From Yponomeuta sedellus (lineage: Eukaryota; Arthropoda; Insecta; Lepidoptera; Yponomeutidae), in contig OW203750.1 of NCBI GenBank assembly GCA_934045075.1, forward strand, positions 9,521,729 to 9,585,728: DNA of 64,000 nt, in the 5' to 3' direction. Below are positions 34,598 through 46,654 of the stretch, in pieces; position 1 is the first letter of the stretch, and each line of letters starts with the position of its first letter. The position numbers and the translations under genes were made by a program. The notes below the pieces were generated by a model. That model saw only the letters and a list, made by a program, of their open reading frames with translations, made no database searches and was not told where the DNA came from.

Positions 34598-35994
34598 TTT
34601 CAGAGCACTCTCCACCAGCCTCTATACCACGTATCATGCGTCTGAACCAATTTTCAAAACATTTATTCCAGTCCTCCGCAGACACCTCTTCCACGGCCTT
34701 CTCAAACGCTGCTAGCGCGTCTTCCGGCGATGAAAACTGTATCCCTTTGAGCAGATTTTTTATTTTAGGCAGTAAAAAGAAGTCACACGGAACCTAATCA
34801 GGACTGTAAGGAGGGTCTCCTAAGACTCTGATCTGTGTGGAGTCCAGGAAGTCCCTCGTTTTGATCGCAGTGTGCGCGGGCGCGTTGTCGTGGTGAAGAA
34901 GGACCCCGCGGAGCCCGTTGTTCAATTGCTTGTTGCTCAATTCAGAAAAAAACTTCTGGCAGGCATTTTGTGTTATACCATTCAGCGTTTAATGACTTTG
35001 TTTAATTTCAAAGTTACGTACATTTGAGAATTTGTAGTTGCAATACCACTCGCTAACTGTGAAGGAAAACATCGTGAGGAAACCCGCGGCCTGGTTGGCT
35101 CCGCACGTATTGACTAGTCTTTCCTGTGGGCTAGGCCGACTAAGCTGTCAGGATGGTATAGGTGCTGGGCAAGCCTACACCATCTATAAAACCATGTCCC
35201 AGGCACTACAGCGTCGGAGTGGGCCCTTCACCCATCTAGTGTGAGTGAAGATACCACTGGACGCTGTATAAATCATCTCATTAAGTAGATGCAAAAAGGC
35301 CAATATTATTATTATTCAGCGTTGATGCTGCTTTGGTCTCAAAGTGGAATTGAAGTTAGGTACCCCGTCAAAGTGAAGAAACTATAAAAAAAATCCTGCG
35401 CTCCTCGATCGCTTCACTTTCGTAGGCGTTGGTTCATTTTGAAACAACCAAACTGTCGACTGATGCTTTGTTTCTGGATCATATTGAGAAATCCAGGATT
35501 CGTCACCTGTCACAGTGTCGTAAACGCGCCGTGACGAGCCAGCATCAAATTTTTGTAACAAATCACGGCACCAATCCACACGGGCCTGCTTCTGAGCTTC
35601 GGTGAGGTTGTGCGGCACCCAGCGGAAAATTATTCTCCTTACGGGAAGGTGCTTGTGCAAAATCTTGTGAACACTTCCTGAACCAATCTGCAGTGTATGC
35701 TGAATCTTTTCGTACTTAATTCGTCTGTTTTCTTGAATTATTTTTTTTACTGCCAGCAAACTTTCTTCGGTGACAGCCGTGATAGGACGACCACTCCTTT
35801 GTTCATTCCCTCAAAGTAAGATGACCGCGTTTGAACTCGCTATACCAGCGGTAGATGGTTGTTTTTGAAGGTCCTTCATTCATAAAAGCAATTCGAAGTC
35901 GATCACATGACTCATCAGGTCTTAAGCCACATTTGAAATAGTATAAAATCATAGCACGAAAATGTTCTGAATGCCGATCCATTTTGGCTCTCAA
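34598..35994 (-). pseudogene. mariner transposase pseudogene
   Basis: The N-terminus (35994 downward) reads HFRAMILYYFKCG and TTIYRWYSEFKRGHLTL, the helix-turn-helix region. The next segment has VKKIIQENRRIKYEKI, RWVPHNLTEAQK and the first catalytic Asp in VTGDESW. The C-terminal part (34970-34598) has HHDNAPAHT (second Asp) and PCDFFLLPKIKNLLKG (third Asp), the mariner DD34D layout. It is broken by a shift near 35790, by the 324-bp SINE and by TAG in place of the usual Leu codon just before PCDFF (34795-34800). Confidence 0.88.
34990..35313 (+). mobile_element. SINE-D copy inside mariner
   Basis: The insertion is bounded by the 10-bp duplication attcagcgtt (34980-34989 and 35314-35323) and ends in an ATT-repeat tail. 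Compared with the full copy at 49110-49506 it lacks the tRNA-like head, so it is 5' truncated. Confidence 0.88.
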
Positions 35995-37479
35995 AAAATG
36001 CGGAGGGAAATTTGAAAATAGAACAGTAGTATTTTTACTTTTAAATAAATGACGTTTTCATAACAACTACTAGTGGCCAATGTCTTATACATAAAAACTA
36101 TTTTTCAAAACTTTCTGAGTGGCCTGGTATAGACAACTCAACTTTCAAATTCAGTTATTATCTAAGACTATATTTGCATGAATTCAAAATTATACTTTTT
36201 TCATTTTGCGGATTTTCCGTTAGTATGAGGTGTGAAGTCTACATTTAAGGCAATTTGAGGGTAAGGAACATTTCAATGCAACATTTTAAGGACGCGGTCA
36301 GAAAACTAGAGATTCGAAGTAGGTATTGTGAATGAAAAACAATTTTACGCAAGTGATCTTTAATTAGTACCTTAGGAAGCAATAGAAACATTAAAAATGA
36401 ATGTGACATTGATAAAATATATAGATATGCAGCACAGCATTCAAGTTCCCATTTTCTTAGTTGTTGAAATTACCCGGTTCACAACTTTTGATTTCAGATA
36501 TACCACTAAGCCTAATTACTTGTTAATTTCTATATTACTTGTTACTATAAATTCTTCTTAGTCTGTACCTACGCTCTACTGAGCAGTCGTGGTCTTCAAA
36601 AAGAGGCTTCATTATAGGCTAATGTTGCGTGTCTCACGATGTCTCGCCGACGTTTACAATATTTACAGAATATTTCGTTGTATTCACTTCAAAAATAAAT
36701 AATTTAATTAATAATAGTACCTACGGAACCCTTCGTGCGCAAGTCAGACTCGGACTTGGCCAGTTGATTTTTTTACTTACTATGCTTGCTTGCTAGATAC
36801 CGATTTGGCACCTAATCCATAATTATACAAATTAGACATATTCATGCCTGCTCACACACTTGGTTCATTCATCGCATGGGTGCTATAAAACTATTATAAC
36901 GAAGAACTAATTATTTTAGATCTTCTACAAATGTAGTTTGTTGTAGATTCAACACTAGTAATTTGTATCTTTTTACATTTACATCAGCTCTTCTAAATAG
37001 GTAGATCAGATTACTGTTGGTAGAAAGTTAAAACAAACGCAATCATTTTTCGTCCAACGAACGATTGCGCTCGGGGTGCCAGGCGACGTTGCCAAGTAGT
37101 GCGGGGTGAGTACCTAGGCGACGCGTCGTTGCCAAGTTGCCCTAGCAACATCTCTGCATCCATCGCCGTGTGTGGGAGCGTGTTTTACTTTTGAGAGTAG
37201 GTATGTTCTGCGTAAGATTGTAAACGTAGGTAGTGGTTATATACTCTGATTGTAAGCACGTGATATGTGAGTAAGCTACCTATGCTCTGGGTATCTGCCT
37301 TAGTTAAAATTAATATAGATAGTAAATAATCTAGGAGCCCGCGCGACATATTAGCACACTAGCTAAAACGGCGAGGGCTATTGTGTCTTTGTATTGTCTC
37401 ACCGGCCCGGCACCGGCTCGCGACTCCGGGGCCGGTCGGCGCCGCACGGTGGGCTGAGAATCACGTTTCAAAGACATAT

Positions 37480-38641
37480 GAACTTGAGTTTTCAAGTGTC
37501 ACTTTTTTCTCTCGAAATAGGTTTTATTACTCATTATCATTACTATACTAAACAATGTGATGAGAGACTATTTAGAGAGCAAACGGATGTGTAAGAATTT
37601 TTCGAAGAAAAATTTGTATGGAGCTGACATGAAAAGTGGCTATAGCTCTGGAATCGCAAGTTTGGCCGTAATATCCTTGGAGATAAAAAGTGCTATTTAT
37701 TTGTGATTTTTCGGCATACTTTTTATAGCAGTGCCCTTTGCGATTTTTTTAAAATTAATAATGTGTATTTTATACTTAAATGACTAGTTAGACCAACTTT
37801 AGATATACCCTATACCATATGCCCTAGCCTATGAAATTAAAATTAGGCGTGTTATATATAATGTACATATTATCCCTTTATTTTGTAAAGGGATAATATG
37901 TACATTAGACGACATTCACCAAAGTAAGAAAGGTTTTAATAAAATACCAATTTTTCAAAATATATTTTTACTAATTGCACATTCACTGACCACGAACTGG
38001 CAGACGCCAAGTAGGACACCTACCAGTTCGCTCGACCGATGATCCCAAAAATATCGCTGGTGGTGGCTGGGTGAGGATTGCTGAGGATAGAGTAATGTGG
38101 CTTGCCCTGGGAGAGGCCTATATGCAGCAGTGGACAAATACAGGCTGATTGATTGCACATTAAATATAAAGACCGTTTCTTTATCATGAAATCCCAAAAA
38201 CGTTAATATCACTTTAATAATTCGTAAAACAAGTCTTATTATTTATTAAACACATAGTGTATATGCTCAGTTTTAATTTCATAGACTAGGGTACAGGAAT
38301 ATCTAACTACGCATAATCAGGACACAAAAGCATTAGAACTACTCATTTTAGTACAAAGTACACATTATAATTATATTTTTAAAAATCGCAAAAGGTACCG
38401 CTATAAAAAGTATGCTGAAAAATCACAAATAAGTAGCACTACATCTGCAAGGATATTACGGCCAAACTTGCGATTCTAGAGTTATAGCCACTTTTCATGT
38501 CAGCTTCATACAAATTTTTCTTCGAAAAATTCTTACGCGTCCGTTTGCTCTATAAATTGTCTCTCATCACATTGTTTAGTGTAGTAATGAGTAATAAAAC
38601 CTATTTCGAGAGAAAAAAGTGACACTTGAAAACTCAAGTTC
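37480..38641. mobile_element. Foldback element with nested LINE end
   Basis: Arms of about 250-300 bp: aacttgagttttcaagtgtc at 37481 and its complement ending 38640. They pair on through acaatgtgatgagagac, gaatttttcgaagaaaaatt, tggccgtaatatcctt and gcatactttttatagc. GC-rich partial matches (ggcaccgg) suggest the true ends lie further out. The inside holds a 23-bp hairpin at 37858-37910. Confidence 0.82.
37984..38151 (+). pseudogene. LINE 3' end, 5'-truncated
   Basis: Last frame reads EDRVMWLALGEAYMQQWTNT then G and TGA, a typical LINE ORF2 end. Duplication attgcacatt at 37974-37983 and 38152-38161. Confidence 0.78.
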
Positions 38642-38899
38642 CTAGAGTCCCGCCGGTGCCGTCACCGGGGGTAGCAAGCAATATTTTTTCAAGTTATTTA
38701 AGCGTCTATCTTCATATTTTCACAATTAATATTAACAATAACATCATGTATGATGACTAAATCACCGAATTAGTTAATAACACCTGAGGTATACTAGGAA
38801 TTGGAGTTTGATTACCATTAGGGGTATTGTAGTTGCGTATTAATGGAAGGTAAAATATTTTATGTGCTCATTGACATTTTGTCCTGCTTAAAAAAACAT

Positions 38900-40930
38900 A
38901 CCCAAATCATAAAGAGAAAAATATGGAATCGCAAGTCTGACAACTAAACTTGACTTGTTCGTGGTTTTGAAGCAGTGTGGAAAGCTAAGCAACTACTCTA
39001 CTTTGTTGGAAAAAGTTGTATCGCTATTGAACCTTCATCATCTGTCCGATGAAGATCTTGATATACTTCGAGAATTCTGTCGAAGATTCAGTCAACAAGT
39101 TACCAAGAGATGGAAGACAGCAAATAGAAACCAGGATATTTTCAGAAAAAAATATGAAAACTGGCTCGTAATGAGTATTGACTGGCCATGTTGTGTTGTT
39201 TCACATATTATACCAGATGGAACAGCTTCGGTATGCCAAGAAGGCATAAGTTCTTGCACTGAAGTACCATTTGGATCTTTGGGAGCAAAACAAACGAAAA
39301 GGAGGCTACAACATGAAAGTCATGAAGACACCGATGAATCAATCTGTGTTACAATAGAAAATTTGAAGAAAGAAGGAAACGAATGTTTAGGCAAAGTAAT
39401 TTAAGAAGAATCCTGAAGAAGCAGTAAAAATCTATAACGATATAGAAATGAAGAAATTAAAGAAAACTACAGTTACGCCAGAAAAAGCGCTAGGCCTTTT
39501 ATTTTCTCTGGGATTATCAAAGTGGAAATATATTACACTGAGAGAGATGACAATGCGTGAGGGCTTAACAGACTTTCACCCATCGTATTACAAGATTCAG
39601 CAAGCCAAGTCAAGCTGTTATCCTCCCGATCAGGCTTTCATTATAAATGACACCATGGCGAAACTAGGTCTGCAAGCTCTGTTGAATATAACCATACAAC
39701 AAATTTTGAAAACCTTACCAGAACTGTCTGCTTACATGGGTAAAACACTGGTTTTGTTATCCAAGTGGGGTTTCGACGGTTCATCAAACCAAAGCAGATA
39801 CAATCAAAGCATTGAAGGAGGTGAAACAGATGAATCTCTGTTTATGACAACACTTGTTCCGCTGCAGTTATCTAACGGGACTGAAGTTATATGGAAAAAC
39901 CCGAAGCCATGCTCAGTTTTCTACTGTAGACCTGTACAGTTTCTTTTCGCAAAAGAAAGAGAGTCTCTCGTAAAAGAAGAAATGAAGAAAATGGAAGAGG
40001 AAATAGCTGCATTGGTGCCCTCAGAATGCAGAAATATAAAAATAAATCATGATCTAGTCATGACTATGATCGACGGAAAAGTTTGCAGTTATTTATCCGA
40101 AGCTCTTTCCAGTGCAGTTTGCTATTTATGTCTAGCAAAACCGAGCGAGATGAACAATATTGATGCAGTAATTGTAATACGAAGAGAAGTAGCCAACAAC
40201 ATGTTAAAATTCGGCTTATCTCCGTTACATGCCCAAATTAACTGCATGGAATGTTTGCTACATATAGCATACAGACTGGAGTTGAAGACTTGGGCAGTAA
40301 GAGGACATAAAGATAAGGCTGTCATGCTGACCAAAAAGCAGTTGCTGCAAGAACGATTCCAACAGAAGCTTGGTCTTCTTGTGGACGTGGTCAAACAGAG
40401 CTCTGGAACAACGAACGATGGAAATAACGCACGAAAATTCTTCGATGACCCAAAACAGACAGCCGAGATAACAGGAGTGGATGAAGAATTGATTAGAAGA
40501 TTTGCAGTCATACTTCAAGCCATTACATCTGGTGAAGAAATAAACGTCGACAAGTACAAAGAATATGGCCGAAGTACTGTAGAAAGGTACCTGGACCAAT
40601 ACAGCTGGTACTATATGCCAGCTACAGTGCACAAGTTGCTAATCCATGGTGCTGAAATTATAAGGAACTCCTTGGTTCCTACTGGGATCTTATCTGAAGA
40701 AGCATCCAAAGCTCGCAACAAAGATTTTCGATGTTAACGAGAATTTCACTCGCGAAAGAACACCAGGAAGAATTCAAACGAAGATGTCATCAAAAGGATG
40801 CTTCTCATCTCACTTCTGATCCTTTTATTTCTTCAATGCGACCAGTTATGAGGATAGCTTTAAAGAAAAAAATGAGTCAAGAAGCAGTGGATCTTTAGGT
40901 ATTACAACGACATCATATTGAGTTCTGTAA
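38900..40930 (+). pseudogene. Transib transposase remnant (RAG1-related)
   Basis: Two frames together cover a Transib transposase: 38955-39404 (149 codons, opens at TTG) and 39448-40737 (429 codons). In the second, SKWGFDGSS holds the first catalytic Asp (residue 110), MIDGKVCS the second (209), CYLCLAKPSEM a Cys pair (226, 229), and LSEEASKARNKDF the C-terminal motif shared with RAG1. Breaks: a one-base shift near 39400 between the frames; a TAA after NKDFRC at 40735-40737; and a further shift near 40810, after which SDPFISSMRPVMRIAL continues to 40899. The residue three before the Asn-Lys pair, expected to be the catalytic Glu, is Lys. Terminal inverted repeats were not found. It lies in the 14-kb STAT intron, opposite strand. 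Confidence 0.87.
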
Positions 40931-41142
40931 CGTCGAAAATATTGAAAGTGACACAGATTCCGAGAAAGAAACTGATTTATAAGAATAATTTATATGATTT
41001 TTGTTTGCAATATGTTATTGTAATTCTTTTATTTATATTTTTTATACATTGGTTTCTTTACTTGTCTTTTATGTACCTATTTTAATGTAAAGGATTCATA
41101 GCTAGTATTTTATTCATGTAGTTTTAAAGGCTTATTTTTTAT

Positions 41143-41323
41143 TACACTATTTTTATTTTTAATGCACTAACCCGTGCTAAGGAACAAATTTAAAAACTAT
41201 TTAGAGGCTAAAAATTTCACCCATGCCGGGATTCGAACCCGCAACTTCTGGTACGGATAGCCAGAAGTTGCGGGTTCGAATCCCGGCATGGGTGAAATTT
41301 TTAGCCTCTAAATAGTTTTTAAA
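41143..41323. mobile_element. SINE-A head-to-head palindrome
   Basis: The antisense tail-to-anticodon-arm part is followed by sense anticodon-arm-to-body; the junction shares ctgg. Both arms carry the same private changes (aaatagttt instead of aaataggttt; ccagaagttgcg instead of ccagaggttgcg). Duplication cttattttttat is at 41131-41142 and 41324-41335. Confidence 0.92.
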
Positions 41324-42089
41324 CTTATTTTTTATGTTTACATGATTTAACATTTTTAAAATGTATGTATGTTTTAAAATGTAACTTGGACTTATTTCAT
41401 GTATCTTTGTAAATATTTTATGCTTGTGTTTTTCCTCGTGTACAATAAAGAATATTCTTATCTTATTTGATTTTCATGTGTATAATTTGTTCGTATATGA
41501 CAATGTTTTAGAACAGTATTTAAGTAGTTATATTGTATGATTCTTTATAATTATAAAGAATCCTTAATTAAGGAAGGCACATAATTTGACAAACACAAAA
41601 TATACGCTTAAATACCTTAAAGAAATATTTTAAATGCATTTAATTTTTTTTCGACCAAAGTCGCACGAGTGCGCCCATAGTGCAGTATGTCAAAAAATCC
41701 ATAAAAATGCAGGCAATAATCGTGCTGAAGGAAATAACGGGCAAGTGTGCGATAATCAAGTTATGGCCAATTTTATAGTAACTTCCATACATTTTTTTTA
41801 ACCAAGTGGAAAAAAAGTACTTGCACAAAGGTAAACATACTGCACTTCAAATATGTTGAAAGATTAGCCTTCCTAAGTGGATTCCTGTGAAAAAAAAATA
41901 ACAATTCAAAATTCGATCTCTAAGTCTATGGGGAGCGATTTTCAGCCCACCGTGCGGAGGGTGAGACTCGTATTTCGTATCGGCGTCGTAGGTGTAAAAG
42001 ATATAACAAATTTAGTCGACGGCTTGGACGATACCATTGTTATATCTACGCGTTTTACTTTACGTGTCGTCGTGTTGAAGTCCGTGTCA

Positions 42090-42310
42090 GCACTGTACCA
42101 CTCACCGGGCGTAACCCGGCATCGACACCGGCACAATGGAAAAACGAAACCCGGCACCGGTGCCTGATGCCTGTGCAACGGCCATGCCGGTGTGCCGTGC
42201 CGGTCCGGGCCGATGAGTCGAAACACGCCCAATGCCGATGCCGGCGTGACGACGACGACGACGGCTCCCGGCGCGGCTCGAGCAGCAGGTCGCTAGCTGC
42301 TGCACTATAA
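42090..42310. other. GC-rich block, unassigned
   Basis: Repeated ccggcac / gtgccgg motifs (e.g. cccggcaccggtgcctgatg). Several frames are open only because of composition. No domain or splice structure convinces. Confidence 0.4.
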
Positions 42311-42649
42311 CGTCTAAGGCAGGCGGCTACCTCGTTCTTCATCAAATTTTAAAGAAAGTCTATGGTGTAATAATCTCAATTTCTGCTCAGCGTAAATCGT
42401 TTCGTAATCTTACTTTAAACAATTTAATAACTTTACTACATCGAGGGTAGCATAAATGAAAAATCAGTAAGTTTTATGGGGAATATAATTACAGGGAAAG
42501 TACACATTACCTAAACTTAAAACATAAAGTGTGTTGAACTTATGGGTAGTATCAATCAGGGAACGTGTCAACCGGATATTCTGAGCTTCACTTACAACAA
42601 TTAATAAAATAGAAAATCTCATATTCAATAACTTATAAGTTTATTAATA

Positions 42650-42990
42650 ACCCATACCATAATATTAACCTCACACCTGCATTCCAATGGGGTAGACAGG
42701 CACCAAGGACTGCCACTTGCCACGATCCTGACAGATTACCTTCGCTTCATCAACATTCATTAGTCGTTACATGCACTCACGTCAGTTCCGGTTACTTTTT
42801 ATCTTCCATTTGCTAATACATTCCTTATCTGGTCGAAGTATGTGGGACGTCCCTTACCGGCCCTTCCACCCACATTCGCCATGTATATTTGTTTCATCAA
42901 TATTTCTTCCTTCATCCTCTCCACATATATCACAGTACAATGAAGGTGTAGCTGATGCGTGCGTTTGCTTCTATGCAGAGTTAGCTGGCA
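42650..42990 (-). pseudogene. LINE ORF2 C-terminal fragment
   Basis: The minus strand reads EEILMKQIYMANVGGRAGKG then RPTYFDQIRNVLANGR, followed by the common end motif (complement of cttgccacgatcctg, which encodes a DR-x-x-W-type stretch). The same 3' piece is at 27120-27200 and 45640-45735. Confidence 0.65.
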
Positions 42991-43152
42991 ACGGCGCATA
43001 TTAAAATCATGGGCCATAATCACAGCAGAAATTGGTAAAAATATCAGCCAGCTCCCATATGGATGGACAGATATGATTTTTAATGGAATACTAAATTGAT
43101 TGGAATAGTTTGTAGCAGTACCTACCTACCTCTCGATAGGATACTGGTCTTA

Positions 43153-43411
43153 GGCCCTATTTCACAATGTTCAAATAAAGATAAAGATATTTATTGGGTC
43201 ACAGACATCGGTATACATGTAAAGTTAGGCTAGTTTACAGGCAAGTTCCAGATAAGCTATCCGCAACCAGGGCTGCCGTTTATTCTAAATTTAAATATTT
43301 TTTTCTATATTGTGTGTGTTCGTTTATGGCTTCAAATTTAGAACAAACAGCAGCCCTGGTTGCGGATAGCATATCCGGAACTTTATCTGCAGATTGTGAA
43401 ACAGACCCTTA
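43153..43411. mobile_element. MITE with gggYctRtttcacaat ends
   Basis: Ends ggccctatttcacaatg and the complement of attgtgaaacagaccc. Inner arms match over gctatccgcaaccagggctg. No coding. Confidence 0.82.
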
Positions 43412-43501
43412 CCCTACCCGAAAATAACTTAAACAAAATCTCGCAGCGTTGGGAAGTGTTTGCGATGGACTAGTAAAGGTTTTTCAATAACAAAACATTT
43501 A

Positions 43502-43690
43502 CATACAGGCACATACATTGCTTCTGGCCCCACACTAGGATACCCTGTGTCGTGGGAACCAGAAACAACGACATCACAAACATGTAAACATCAAAGACCT
43601 GGGGTTTTTTTTTGTTCCCAGCCGGGATTCGAACCCGGGACCTCCCGCATGGCAGGTAGATGCACTACCGTTACGCCACAGAGGTCGTCT
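43502..43690 (-). mobile_element. SINE-E copy
   Basis: Same head and body as 23113-23301, same orientation. Confidence 0.78.
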
Positions 43691-45003
43691 AATTATTATT
43701 AATAATTGTTTAAACCAGCGTTTCTTACTCTTTTTTGTACAAGCATCTCTTATGGTTTTTGCCACCAAGCACAATTTTAAGGACCTCCTTAATAATAGAA
43801 GCAGCAATATATTTCGAAACATTTATTGTAGTACAGTCAAAAAATATACTTTTTTCATAATAAAATAGGTAAATGTGAAGGTTCGTGCTTGTGGGGTAGG
43901 CGGCGGCGTGTGTAGCAATTACGAAACTTTTGGTGGCATTTATTTATGATTGTTAAATGGTCTATTGATAAGACTTCGGTAGAAGTTCGACCATTTTGTT
44001 GCGAAGTCGCCCATAATAATACTGAGGAGAGTGCGATGTGCTGTCGACTGCACTGTGCAGGTAGGTCGGTGTGTGTGATACCCAAATGGACTAAGGTACC
44101 TTTGAGGGAGTTGTCTAAGTATTGGCTTGATAAGATCACAATCAGCGACCACAGGGCAGGTCTATACACGGAGGATGACGAAGTCTGGGTTACTGTTGCA
44201 TGTTGAAAGCACTGATATCATTCACTAGAAGTTGTTGGTGGGTAAAGGTGGGTTACATTTCTTGCTGCTTGCTTTAAAATTCTGTTTTATAGACCCAATG
44301 CACTAATTCCGCAATATACTTTTTCCACAGATTTGAAATGTGTGATTTTTTCACATAGGTATTGTATTTTCTGAATTATCTCTCAAACAAACAATGTTTT
44401 TCCTATATTTATCCCATCCGTGGGTTGTCAATTTTATGGCAGATTAGATTTTCCCTAAGGACTTACAAGAACACAGAACAATTAAACCATACAAGAACCA
44501 AACGTAGGTACTCTGTGTCTAGAATTGAACTGTCAATTCTCTGCTCGCTACTGGCTACTAGAGTACACTGCTAAAATGTTTTACGTTTTGCTAGTCACCG
44601 CCAGATGTCAATAGTAAACTCGTGAAAACTATTAACAATGCCATCTAGCGGTTTTAGACAAAGCGCTCTACACGTATTTTTCGGCTTTGCGCGCATTTTC
44701 AGTGGCGGCCTCTGGGCCCGGCGCGGTTTTTTGGGATCCGATTTGCTTGTATGGGAATGGGTTTCTATGCTTACTTCAAATTCAATGATAGCACTAAAGG
44801 ACATATCCGCGTCAAACAATCTAAGGACTGGTCTCGCGACGAACAAACGCTGGCACTGCTTTAGAGTCGCTGGCACTGCTTTAGAATGAAACTTAAAACG
44901 GTCCTATCGTCGCGGAACACAAAACGGTCTTATAAAACGGTTCGTCTTTGCAACGATCACGCCTACAATCAACCTACGTTGGATAGTTAAGACACCGACT
45001 GAC

Positions 45004-45165
45004 CTGTCGCACCACAGCTGCCGAAGGTAGTCCCTGGTGACCTTGACCACCATGTAGAACCACTCCCAGAAGGTGAAGTTGCGCTCGGGCAGCGCGTCCT
45101 TGCAGAACTGGGTCCAGGTGACCTGCATGGCGCTCAGCTCCGGCCCGCTCAGCGGCAGGCTGGAC
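45004..45165 (-). CDS. STAT: STAT exon, linker domain
   Basis: The exon encodes SSLPLSGPELSAMQVTWTQF and then NFTFWEWFYMVVKVTRDYLR, matching the STAT linker (STAT5: LSVSWSQF and NYTFWQWFDGVMEVLKKH). Acceptor cccgcag and donor gtcagt are present; it ends GAC-AG, completed by C of the next exon to give the start of the SH2 domain. The intron that follows is 14.3 kb. Degenerate copies of the exon's 5' edge with acceptor and intron flank occur at 46655-46860. Confidence 0.93.
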
Positions 45166-45829
45166 CTGCGGGAGATGCTGGCCTGGCTCACTCTAAGCGA
45201 GGGGTTCTGCGTTTACACTCATTACACTTGCGCCCCGCTGCCCCGTCGCGCTCACGCTTTTACACTCATTACAAATGTGTATTTTTACTTAGTACAAATG
45301 AGGTCCTTGAGAAGTGTCTGTAGTGTTACAAGCATCGCAACGGTTTATGAGCGCTGACCTTGAATGCGCAGAATTCACTTTTTGGGTTTCTTTGGCGGGG
45401 GGTCAGAGGCGCGACGCGGGGAGGTAGCGCCACGCGGCGCCAACGCATTCTATTGGTTAGTTCAGTCGCTTCCCTGTCCCGCGCCTCGTTCACACGTCTC
45501 GCGTCCCAGAAGTACAGTTGCGCACACAAACTTTTTGACGATTATTTGTTTTGTTGATTTTTCTGTTGGTTGTTTTCTGTTTGTTTTTGTTTTTTATATG
45601 CAACAAAAACAAACAGAAAACATGCATGCAACGACTTATGAACGTTGATGAAGCGAAGGTGAGCTGTCAGGATCGTGGCAAGTGGCAGTCCCTGGTCTTT
45701 GCCTACCCCTCTGGGATACAGGCGTGAGGTTATGTATGTATGCATGTATGTACTTATTACACTTGCGCCCCGTAGCCTCGTTTGGCTCAGCGGACAATCG
45801 ATCCTGGCCGTCGATTCGGGAGTCTAATA

Positions 45830-46173
45830 CAGTGCTACACAAGAAATAAGTCTGGCGGATGTACCTGCGCAGATGACCAAATTTTGGATGTGCGGCAAGT
45901 TGATCGACCAATCAGATAGTTTCATTTTATGGCAGGCCGCGCGCCTTTGTTGCTATTGGTTGATTCAACGTCATCGATGCAGGTGACTATTAGTTTGGCA
46001 ATATTAGCGTGAGCGAAATAGGTAGCGCTACTGCGGCAATCAATTCTGCACCTTAACCGCATCGGTTAAAGATCATGTTGAATGTACTTATAGCTTCGGG
46101 TACTTTCGTTACACTTCTTCCTAGTCTGCGCGAACGTAGATTCCCGAAGGGACTTTTATGATGTGTAGTACTG
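45830..46173. mobile_element. Tc1/mariner-like MITE, copy 2
   Basis: Same family as 316-637, TA-flanked, with an extra 25 bp or so near the right end (agattcccgaagggactttt). Confidence 0.82.
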
Positions 46174-46175
46174 TA

Positions 46176-46630
46176 CATAGTTGTTCAATAGAATGATGTA
46201 AGCACGACAATGGTTGTTATTTCCCTCAATTTGCTAGTCTACAAAACAATTGCAGTACAATGCCATTCCAGGGCTTAAATTCGGCTAATGCGTTGTAGTC
46301 CAATGACCACTGCATACACATGGCGATTCCCTTTCGTTGTCAAGACGCGCGTATGCATCAAAGCTTTTCGGCGTCAATGGTATAAAAAAACGCGTTACGT
46401 GAGCCGCACTTGCATCTGTCGTGGTACTATAATGCACTAACAGAACCGAGGCACAGGGGTTCTACGCGCGCAAATTAAATAGGCATCTCTCGCGAAGAAG
46501 ATCTAATAGCGCGAGGTGCAGAGTTAAGTTGCACGGGTAATACTATTGAAATGCGATCTGTTACTTGAGTACTGATACTGTGAATGAAACGACCATTGCC
46601 GGACTAATATGGGTCTGTGGAACAACTATG
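46176..46630. mobile_element. MITE with catagttgttc ends, copy 2
   Basis: Inverted ends catagttgttc and gaacaactatg. It starts right against the TA of the previous MITE. Internal parts match 10668-10937 in both orientations. Confidence 0.75.
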
Positions 46631-46654
46631 CATTTTAAAGACTCGCCCCCCCCT

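Larger units (their letters stand above)
34414..36506 (-). mobile_element. mariner transposon with nested SINE
   Basis: Ends form inverted repeats: tggtatagccgaaatcaaaa near 34415 against the complement of cttttgatttcagatatacc ending near 36504, sharing about 30 bp through a gttgtgaacc core. TA dinucleotides flank both ends (34412-34413, 36507-36508). The inside encodes a broken mariner transposase on the minus strand and carries a SINE-D insertion at 34990-35313. Confidence 0.82.

Noticed and set aside
40122..40632. Two minus-strand frames of about 125 codons
   Set aside because: Shadows of the Transib coding sequence.
41942..42345. Several overlapping Arg/Ser/His-rich frames
   Set aside because: Composition-driven in a GC-rich block, with no consistent frame or domain.
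45326..45745. Frames around 45.4-45.7 kb
   Set aside because: They overlap repeats and a LINE end; no consistent coding signal or splice sites.
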